Both the position numbers and the translations under genes were made by a program. From BTQM01 sp036985875 (GTDB lineage Bacteria > Patescibacteriota > Minisyncoccia > Phycocordibacterales > UBA1539), in contig BTQM01000015.1 in the NCBI GenBank assembly GCA_036985875.1, positions 1-16,438 of the forward strand: DNA of 16,438 bases, written 5' to 3'. This document shows, piece by piece, positions 11,864 to 16,438 of the stretch. Every line of letters starts with the position of its first letter. The stretch's first letter is position 1. The notes below the pieces were generated by a model. That model had not been told where the DNA came from and did not search any database. It was given only the letters and a program-made list of their open reading frames with translations.

Positions 11864-12412
11864 ATGGATACACTCCTTGAATTTCTCGGTTTTACCACCA
11901 TAGCGAGCATTGTCTGGAATGCCATTTCTTATATTGCGTTCATTGCGATTATTGTCGGGGTATTCTCCGAACGGTACCGCAACACGCTTATCACGCTTGG
12001 TGCCGTAGCTCTTGCGCCGTATGCGTGGATTTTCCTAGACAGCTCGCTGTTTGCAACTCTCCAAGTTCTTATTGTTGTTTCAGGTATTTTGCAATTGACA
12101 AAAGTAAGCAAGCGCCCAGCAGTGATCGTGATGTTAACGCTGACTACTGCAGCGTACGTATTTCTTTTTGCGGGTGGTGCAATAGTGGATGCGTGGGCGC
12201 TCATGGGCTCCTTTGGTCTTCTCGGCATTGTATTTGGACTAACGGTACTTCCCAAGCGTTATGGATTTGTTCTTATGATCGCAGGAGGAGTGTTATTAAT
12301 TTTTTATGCTTTCCACACGGCAGCTTGGGTGTTTTTCTTTCTCAACATCTTTTTTTCCATAGCCAATCTTTATATATGGCAAAAAGCTAGAATAGATAAA
12401 TTTCTTCAATAA
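11864..12412 (+). CDS. Polytopic membrane protein, function unknown
   Basis: The 182-residue protein is almost entirely hydrophobic with about six to seven membrane helices: SIVWNAISYIAFIAIIVGVF, NTLITLGAVALAPYAWIF, LFATLQVLIVVSGIL, AVIVMLTLTTAAYVFLFAGGAIV, ALMGSFGLLGIVFGLTVL, YGFVLMIAGGVLLIFYAF and WVFFFLNIFFSIANLYI. Positive residues sit in short loops (SERYRN, KVSKR, KR, QKAR), which would be cytoplasmic. The overall pattern recalls small transporter-like proteins such as PnuC or YgjV, but no signature confirms this. GTG (11861) and ATG (11864) are adjacent possible starts; AAGGGA lies about 17 bases upstream, too far to be decisive. No terminator is evident downstream. Confidence 0.8.
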   Translation: MDTLLEFLGFTTIASIVWNAISYIAFIAIIVGVFSERYRNTLITLGAVALAPYAWIFLDSSLFATLQVLIVVSGILQLTKVSKRPAVIVMLTLTTAAYVFLFAGGAIVDAWALMGSFGLLGIVFGLTVLPKRYGFVLMIAGGVLLIFYAFHTAAWVFFFLNIFFSIANLYIWQKARIDKFLQ

Positions 12413-12577
12413 GGCAGGGAAGTTAAGAAAGCACCCCGCCTAATTGGAATGCCTTCTCCTTTGTGAATGAAGCTAATATATGTACAATACCTTGATGCTC
12501 TGCATAGGGGATCCTTTATATGCGTGGAGAATTGCGCAGTCTTGGCAAGTAGTGCGCGGGAGATATCAGTATAGCGT
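12413..12577. other. Gap between the membrane protein and the basic peptide gene
   Basis: I see no gene. A 63-codon leftward frame (12406-12597) lacks a ribosome binding site or family resemblance. No strong terminator follows the membrane protein gene. Confidence 0.35.
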
Positions 12578-12605
12578 TTGAAAATAAGTACTGGCATGGT
12601 AGTAT
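12578..12605 (+). promoter_or_regulatory. Promoter of the 29-codon basic peptide gene
   Basis: TTGAAA (12578-12583), 16-base spacer, TAGTAT (12600-12605). A start near 12612 gives a leader of about 43 bases. A perfect 9-bp hairpin GCAGATGGT-GGCG-ACCATCTGC (12606-12627) overlaps this start point, so only its 3' arm might be transcribed. Confidence 0.55.
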
Positions 12606-12654
12606 GCAGATGGTGGCGACCATCTGCTATCCGCCATAAACTACTTACTATATT

Positions 12655-12744
12655 ATGGGAACTTCAAGAAAAAACAAAAGAAAAAGTGTGAAGCGCAGAC
12701 GCAGGAAGAAACTGCGCAGGCAGGATCGGTTTAAGAACAAGTAG
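12655..12744 (+). CDS. 29-residue very basic peptide, AURKAIP1/COX24 (mS38)-like
   Basis: ATG to TAG encodes 29 residues: MGTSRKNKRKSV, then KRRRRKKLRRQDRFKNK. More than half are Lys or Arg and there are only two hydrophobic side chains apart from Met and Phe. The layout (short Ser-containing head, KRR(R/K)KK, LRR, R-F-K end) resembles the tiny bacterial AURKAIP1/COX24-domain proteins related to mitochondrial ribosomal protein mS38. By analogy it may bind 16S rRNA near the decoding region. A promoter upstream and a strong terminator at 12816-12862 support a real gene. No Shine-Dalgarno sequence is evident. A random basic frame cannot be excluded. Confidence 0.65.
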   Translation: MGTSRKNKRKSVKRRRRKKLRRQDRFKNK

Positions 12745-12815
12745 CTTCTTATCTTAAAGCTTCACTAGCTTGTTGGTCTGGCGGAAGCAAACTAATGCCT
12801 ACGGCACAGCTTTCT

Positions 12816-12862
12816 AATCAAAAAATCCCGTCCGCCGACTGGCGGAGAGGGATTTTTTGATT
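12816..12862. terminator. Strong bidirectional terminator between the basic peptide and HU genes
   Basis: Arms of 14 bp (12816-12829 with 12849-12862) with A6 and T6 runs enclose a second hairpin TCCGCC-GACT-GGCGGA (12831-12846). It serves the converging basic peptide gene (rightward) and hup (leftward). It is followed by a perfect palindrome TTTCCTGATCAGGAAA (12862-12877). Confidence 0.9.
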
Positions 12863-12886
12863 TTCCTGATCAGGAAACGGGAAAAG

Positions 12887-13165
12887 CTATATCTGCCTCA
12901 CTGCGTCCTTGAGTGCTTTTGCCGCTCTGAATTTAGCTACGCGCATTGCGGGCACTTGGATGGGCTCTCCCGTTCTTGGGTTTCGCGCCGTTCGCGCCGC
13001 TCTCTCCTTCGCAGAGAATATGCCGAAGCCAGCAACCGATACCTCTTCTCCTTTTTTCAGGGACTCCGTGATTGAATCAAATACTTTATCAACCACTCTT
13101 TCGGCTGACGCTTTTGTGTCTCCAAGAGTTTCGTGTACTGCTTCAATAAGAGCTTGCTTGTTCAT
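12887..13165 (-). CDS. hup: HU-family DNA-binding protein
   Basis: Nucleoid-associated architectural protein that bends DNA as a dimer. The 92 residues match the family length: the N-terminal helical hairpin MNKQALIEAVHETLGDTKASAERVVDKVFDSI, then EVSVAGFGIFSAKERAARTARNPRTGEPIQVPA. The latter contains the GFG-F turn and the flexible arm with RNPRTGEPI, whose Pro intercalates in the DNA minor groove. It ends with RVAKFRAAKALKDAV. The common GRNP reads ARNP here. The ATG at 13165 has no Shine-Dalgarno sequence; a good promoter lies 77-104 bases upstream and a strong terminator follows the TAG. It is a single-gene unit. Confidence 0.97.
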   Translation of the reverse strand: MNKQALIEAVHETLGDTKASAERVVDKVFDSITESLKKGEEVSVAGFGIFSAKERAARTARNPRTGEPIQVPAMRVAKFRAAKALKDAVRQI

Positions 13166-13241
13166 AATATTTTTTTGCTTGGTTGTTATTCGACCTTTTT
13201 GTATTAACTCCCCTTGTGGCGAGGTGTAATATCCTTATAGA

Positions 13242-13269
13242 ATTATATAAAAAGGCATTTTTTGTGCAA
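13242..13269 (-). promoter_or_regulatory. hup promoter
   Basis: TTGCAC (13269-13264), 16-base spacer, perfect TATAAT (13247-13242). Predicted start near 13235, a leader of about 70 bases. Confidence 0.75.
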
Positions 13270-13455
13270 TAGCACTACTGGGGGAAAGTGGGGAAGTCGA
13301 AAATCGCCCCATTTCACCACTCGCTCGCACTTTTTTGGTTAGAGCGGTTTTTGTCTTTCAACCTGCTTTTGCGCTCCCGAGCCGGAACTCCTGTTTCGTA
13401 GCCAAATCTGCAAGATTTTTGCGGTATCAGGTGGAGGTTTTTTGACACACTCCCT
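13270..13455. other. Gap between hup promoter and rny stop
   Basis: No gene seen. Upstream of the hup promoter are two direct repeats 10 bases apart, TGGGGGAAAG and TGGGGAAGTC (13279-13298), reminiscent of MraZ-type TGGGG boxes. A complementary CCCCAT lies near 13305, allowing an imperfect hairpin. No clear rny terminator was found in the rest. Confidence 0.4.
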
Positions 13456-14982
13456 CTATTTGGCGTACTCTATAACCCTTGTTTCCCTGATGACATTTAC
13501 CTTTATCTCTCCAGGGTATTTTAGTTCATTCTCAACACGGAGTGCGATGTTGCGCGCAAGACGCTTCGCTTCTATATCGGAAATTTTTTCAGGGGTTACA
13601 AAAACCCTTACTTCTCTTCCCGCTTGAAGCGCGTAACTTTTCTCCACTCCGCTAAATGACTGCGCGATAGCTTCAAGGTCGGCAAGCCGCTTTAGATAGT
13701 TTTCCACTGTATCCCGTCGCGCCCCGGGTCTTCCTCCGGATATTGCGTCGGCGGTCTGAACAATGACGGACTCAATGGTTTCGTAAGGGTATTCTTCGTG
13801 GTGCGCCTGCATTGCCTTTATGATATCCTCACTCGCGCCGAATTTCTGGAGAATTCTTCTTCCTATCTCAACGTGCGTGCCCTGTACTTCGTGGTCTACC
13901 GCTTTGCCTATGTCGTGAAGCAGCGCACCCGCTTTTGCAACAGCTACGTCTGCGCCCAATTCCTCTGCAAGCATTCCCGCAATGTGTGACATCTCAATTG
14001 AGTGCTGGAGCACGTTTTGCCCATAGCTTGTCCTGAAGTAAAGGCGCCCAAGTATGGACACGATTCGTGGATCAAGATTGAATACGCCGCACTCATATAC
14101 CGCCTGCTCCCCCTTTTCTTTAATGATCTTGTTGATCTCTTCGTGTGCTTTTCCCACCGTTTCTTCAATTTTGACGGGCTGTATTCTGCCGTCAAGGATA
14201 AGGTTTTCCAAAGCTACTCTGGCCACTTGCCTTCTTATGGGATCAAAGGAAGATATAACGATTGAACCTGGTGTATCGTCCACAATGATCTCAACACCGG
14301 ATGCCCGCTCAAGCGCACGTATATTTCTTCCCTCTTTTCCTATAATTTTGCCCTTAATGTCGTCTGAAGGAATAGAGATGGTGGTGGTCATCATGTCGGA
14401 TGCTGTGGAGGAGGCGAGTCTCTGGATGGAAGTGGCAAGTATGTCCTTTGCTTTCCTGTCCAGTTTTTCGGCGCCCTCTACCTCCAATTTTTTCATTTTT
14501 ACAAGGAGTGTCTCTTCGTACTGTTTTTCAACAGAGCTCATAAGCTCTTCCTGCGCCGCTTCTTCCGTCATGGTTGAAACCCTCTCAAGTTCAGCGCGCA
14601 CGCTCTCCTCTTCTTGTTTCACCGTCTCTCTAGTTTTCTTGATCTCTTCCGTCTCCTTTTTGATGTTTTCCACCTGCTCGTCTATGTCTGTCTGTCTTTT
14701 GTCAAGGAACTCCTCTTTTTTTACCAGTCGCTCCTCCTTCCTTTTATACTGCTCTTCTTTCTCTTTTTCTTCTTTCTTGAGCTCCCCCAGCCTATCCGCC
14801 GTCTTCTTGTCCGCCTCTTCAGTGATCTTTTGCGCTTCTTCTTTTGCCCCAAGAATAGTCTTCTTGATCTCTAGCTCCATGGACCCCTTTTTCCCGAGGA
14901 ATATGATCCATCTTAAAAAGTAACCAAAAGCGACGCCGGCGAGCCCCGCTACTGCGATTATCAGTAATAGTGCTAAACTCAT
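13456..14982 (-). CDS. rny: Ribonuclease Y
   Basis: Membrane-anchored endoribonuclease that starts mRNA decay. The 508 residues match the usual length of about 520. The layout is a single N-terminal membrane helix (3-29) and a long charged coiled coil (35-185, rich in Glu and Lys). A KH domain follows with DIKGKIIGKEGRNIRALE (208-225), then an HD domain with QHSIEMSHIAGMLA and ALLHDIGKA (H356, D357), AHHEEYPYETIESVIVQTADAISGGRPGARRD and the conserved C-terminus ending VIRETRVIEYAK. The ATG at 14982 places the membrane helix at the start as expected; no Shine-Dalgarno sequence precedes it. A TATAAA (15033-15028) may be its -10 box. With PNPase also in the window, the main Gram-positive-style decay enzymes are close together. 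Confidence 0.98.
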   Translation of the reverse strand: MSLALLLIIAVAGLAGVAFGYFLRWIIFLGKKGSMELEIKKTILGAKEEAQKITEEADKKTADRLGELKKEEKEKEEQYKRKEERLVKKEEFLDKRQTDIDEQVENIKKETEEIKKTRETVKQEEESVRAELERVSTMTEEAAQEELMSSVEKQYEETLLVKMKKLEVEGAEKLDRKAKDILATSIQRLASSTASDMMTTTISIPSDDIKGKIIGKEGRNIRALERASGVEIIVDDTPGSIVISSFDPIRRQVARVALENLILDGRIQPVKIEETVGKAHEEINKIIKEKGEQAVYECGVFNLDPRIVSILGRLYFRTSYGQNVLQHSIEMSHIAGMLAEELGADVAVAKAGALLHDIGKAVDHEVQGTHVEIGRRILQKFGASEDIIKAMQAHHEEYPYETIESVIVQTADAISGGRPGARRDTVENYLKRLADLEAIAQSFSGVEKSYALQAGREVRVFVTPEKISDIEAKRLARNIALRVENELKYPGEIKVNVIRETRVIEYAK

Positions 14983-15371
14983 GGTAAATGGTTAACTTCT
15001 GCTTTGCATCTTTCAGACAGGGAACCATTTATATGCTGGTTTCTTATGGTTGTTCCACACACCTTATTGTGTCGGATGGTGGGGCAACACTTTTTCTTAT
15101 AGGGCGCATGCTTGAGAGCTAAGAACCCGAAGAAGCTGGTTGCGCATACGGTATTTTATGTTGTTGAGAGCGATATTTCTACGTTCTATAAATTATATAG
15201 ATGACGGCGCTGTTGCAGTAAAAATGTTCTTTACACGCCCCATCTTTTTCATATTAAATCATTTCGACGCAAAGCAGAGTTAATATAATTAATTATTAAT
15301 TTAAATCTGTAACATGTTGCAGTGTACCAGATGTTGCACAAGATGTCCAATTTTCGTTCCCTTGAAACAAA
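14983..15371. other. Gap between rny and clpP terminator
   Basis: No gene seen. Leftward signals are TATAAA at 15033-15028, framed by GGAACAACCAT/ATGGTTCC half-palindromes, and TATAAT at 15197-15192 with a distant TTTACT (19-base spacer); either could drive rny. Bases 15279-15307 are an A/T-only-like run. CTGTAACATGTTGCAG (15308-15323) is a one-mismatch palindrome carrying the TGTAAC unit of the heptad element at 6100. TGGGGCGTG-AAAG near 15245 (leftward) also occurs near 11801 (rightward). Confidence 0.4.
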
Positions 15372-15410
15372 ATGAAAAACCGCTTCGCCGGAGGCGAAGC
15401 GGTTTTTCAT
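15372..15410 (-). terminator. Terminator of clpP, 18-bp perfect stem
   Basis: Arms 15372-15389 and 15393-15410 are perfectly complementary around a 3-base loop, with an A5/T5 run near the base. It begins 11 bases after the clpP stop. Read leftward, TTTTTCATTTTG follows the GC core. Confidence 0.88.
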
Positions 15411-15421
15411 GCGGTGTTTTT

Positions 15422-16033
15422 TTATCTCTTTGCCTGTGCAGGTAAGCGGCCATTCTTTTTCGGCTTGAATATCTCGTCCACGAGCCCGTATTTTTTCGCT
15501 TCGTCCGCGCACATGTGGTAGTCTCTGTCGGAGTCCTTTGCTACTTGCTCAACGGACTTTCCCGTATTTTTTGCAAGTATCTTGTTGAGATTATCCTTTA
15601 TCTTAAGAATGTGCTTTGCGGTGATGGCGATATCGGATGCCTGACCCTCGGCGCCGCCCATTACTTGGTGGATCATCACTTCCGCATTGGGCAGGGCGAA
15701 CCGCTTTCCCTTTGTGCCCGAGGAGAGGATCACGGCGCCTGCGGAGGCGGCAAGACCGATACAGATGGTGGACACATCTGGCTTGATATGGTTCATGGTG
15801 TCGTATATTGCCATTGCCGCTGTGACGGAGCCACCGGGGGAGTTAATGTAGAGCTTAATGTCTTTCTTGGAATCCTCCGATTCAAGGAACAGGAGTTGTG
15901 CAATAATAGTGTTGGCAACATAGTCATCTATGGGTCCGCCGAGAAAGATGATCTGCTCTTTCAGTAGGCGCGAATAAATGTCGTACGCTCTTTCACCAAA
16001 TTGCGATTTCTCAATGACGGTTGGTATTAACAT
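15422..16033 (-). CDS. clpP: ATP-dependent Clp protease proteolytic subunit
   Basis: Serine protease that forms a double-heptamer chamber fed by ClpX or ClpA/C. The 203 residues match the family. The catalytic triad is S97 (GLAASAGA), H122 (VMIHQ) and D171 (DRDYHM), and the oxyanion strand LYINSPGGSV (61-70) is intact. The N-terminus MLIPTVIEKSQFGERAYDIYSRLLKEQIIFLGGPID is typical, with little or no propeptide. The ATG at 16033 has no Shine-Dalgarno sequence. A good promoter 24-52 bases upstream shows it can be expressed apart from tig, which precedes it on the same strand by 128 bases. clpX, the usual next gene, does not follow; RNase Y does. Confidence 0.98.
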   Translation of the reverse strand: MLIPTVIEKSQFGERAYDIYSRLLKEQIIFLGGPIDDYVANTIIAQLLFLESEDSKKDIKLYINSPGGSVTAAMAIYDTMNHIKPDVSTICIGLAASAGAVILSSGTKGKRFALPNAEVMIHQVMGGAEGQASDIAITAKHILKIKDNLNKILAKNTGKSVEQVAKDSDRDYHMCADEAKKYGLVDEIFKPKKNGRLPAQAKR

Positions 16034-16056
16034 AGAATAAGATTTACGATTTACAA

Positions 16057-16085
16057 ATAATACAGCAGAATTGCGGAAAAAGCAA
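16057..16085 (-). promoter_or_regulatory. clpP promoter
   Basis: TTGCTT (16085-16080), 17-base spacer, TATTAT (16062-16057). Predicted start near 16050, a leader of about 17 bases without a Shine-Dalgarno motif. Confidence 0.65.
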
Positions 16086-16120
16086 GTCTCTTTTCGGGGG
16101 CTTAGAAGAGGTGGGTCCTA

Positions 16121-16148
16121 AAAATAGTACAGTTAACTGTACTATTTT
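16121..16148 (-). terminator. 28-bp perfect palindrome between tig and clpP
   Basis: AAAATAGTACAGTT (16121-16134) is followed at once by its exact complement (16135-16148). As RNA it folds into a 12-bp stem with a 4-base loop ending in UUUU, 13 bases after the tig stop, so it is probably a weak terminator. As DNA its full symmetry around GTTAAC would also suit an operator. Confidence 0.6.
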
Positions 16149-16161
16149 ATCAATTGTAAAA

Positions 16162-16438
16162 TTATGCCTGCTCCTCTAGGAACTTAAATACATGCTCATT
16201 GACAAGCATGGTTTCTACATAGATACGTGCTCTCTCTGGATCCGCGTCCTTGTAGTGCTTCAGAAGCAGAGACACCTCTTTTTCTAGCGCCTCTTTCGGC
16301 GCACTGATGCTCTCTTTTACCGCGATGGCGTTCAATACGAGCTGTGTTTTGGCTTTTTTCTCCGCGTCAGTTCGCCACTGCCCTCTCAGGTCCTGCTCGG
16401 TTTTCTTTGCGTGTTTCAGGTACTCCTCAAACACTCCT
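16162..16438 (-). CDS. tig: Trigger factor, C-terminal end (runs off right edge)
   Basis: Ribosome-associated chaperone and peptidyl-prolyl isomerase; only the last 92 codons or so are present. The fragment FEEYLKHAKKTEQDLRGQWRTDAEKKAKTQLVLNAIAVKESI matches the typical C-terminal domain run (YL...K.T..DLR..WR..AEKR.K..LVL..IA..E.I). It is followed by the helical APKEALEKEVSLLLKHY and the end VNEHVFKFLEEQA. The frame is open through the window edge (a GTG at 16434 is internal, not a start). The tig-clpP order on one strand is the common bacterial arrangement and supports the call. Confidence 0.9.
   Translation of the reverse strand, partial: GVFEEYLKHAKKTEQDLRGQWRTDAEKKAKTQLVLNAIAVKESISAPKEALEKEVSLLLKHYKDADPERARIYVETMLVNEHVFKFLEEQA

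Noticed and set aside
14054..14923. 289-codon rightward open frame rich in Ser
   Set aside because: It is the antisense shadow of the RNase Y coiled coil; the Ser/Phe-rich composition mirrors Glu/Lys codons.

Overview
The window looks like a chromosomal stretch of a small-genome bacterium, most likely a Patescibacteria/CPR member and plausibly Parcubacteria. This is inferred from the compact mix of informational genes (pnp, rpsO, cca, rny, tig, clpP, hup), short proteins, sparse Shine-Dalgarno (SD) motifs, tRNA genes without encoded CCA, and many GC-rich intergenic palindromes in moderately AT-rich DNA. I ran no database search, so the taxonomic placement is by family recognition only. UGA appears to be used as a normal stop.

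Layout. Bases 1-3960 are read leftward: two small acidic proteins, ribosomal protein S15 (rpsO), a NYN-domain nuclease-like protein, and the 5' part of polynucleotide phosphorylase (pnp), which runs off the left edge. At 4084-5028 a Xer-type tyrosine recombinase runs rightward, followed by a palindrome-rich block with a 76-bp three-way-junction inverted repeat. Two small leftward genes follow (an unknown 80-residue protein and a two-helix membrane protein), then a heptad-repeat inverted element and a leftward CCA-adding enzyme. Three rightward tRNAs are scattered from 7754 to 9610 (Arg-UCG, Gly-GCC, Pro-UGG), with a nucleoside 2-deoxyribosyltransferase-like gene and a YraN-family gene between them. 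An apparent partial duplication of the tRNA-Pro 3' end lies just past the Pro gene. A single-domain response regulator, an MscS-type channel, tRNA-Gly-UCC, a polytopic membrane protein and a 29-codon basic peptide gene complete the rightward half. The last 3.6 kb is leftward again: HU, RNase Y, ClpP and the C-terminal end of trigger factor.

Theme. RNA turnover and maturation genes are concentrated here: PNPase, RNase Y, a NYN/PIN-like protein, CCA-adding enzyme and S15. The classical rpsO-pnp neighbourhood is kept but a NYN gene sits between the two. Trigger factor and ClpP form the usual tig-clpP pair.

Nothing in the window is clearly a new defence or mobile system. The most interesting signals are non-coding. 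They are a 16-bp perfect hairpin in the pnp leader, promoters placed so close to rpsO, xerC and cca starts that leaderless mRNAs are predicted, and a near-palindrome over the xerC promoter. There are also tandem DnaA-box-like motifs in a 422-base gap, a heptad-repeat inverted element with a related copy 3.3 kb away, and the tRNA-Pro 3'-end duplication.
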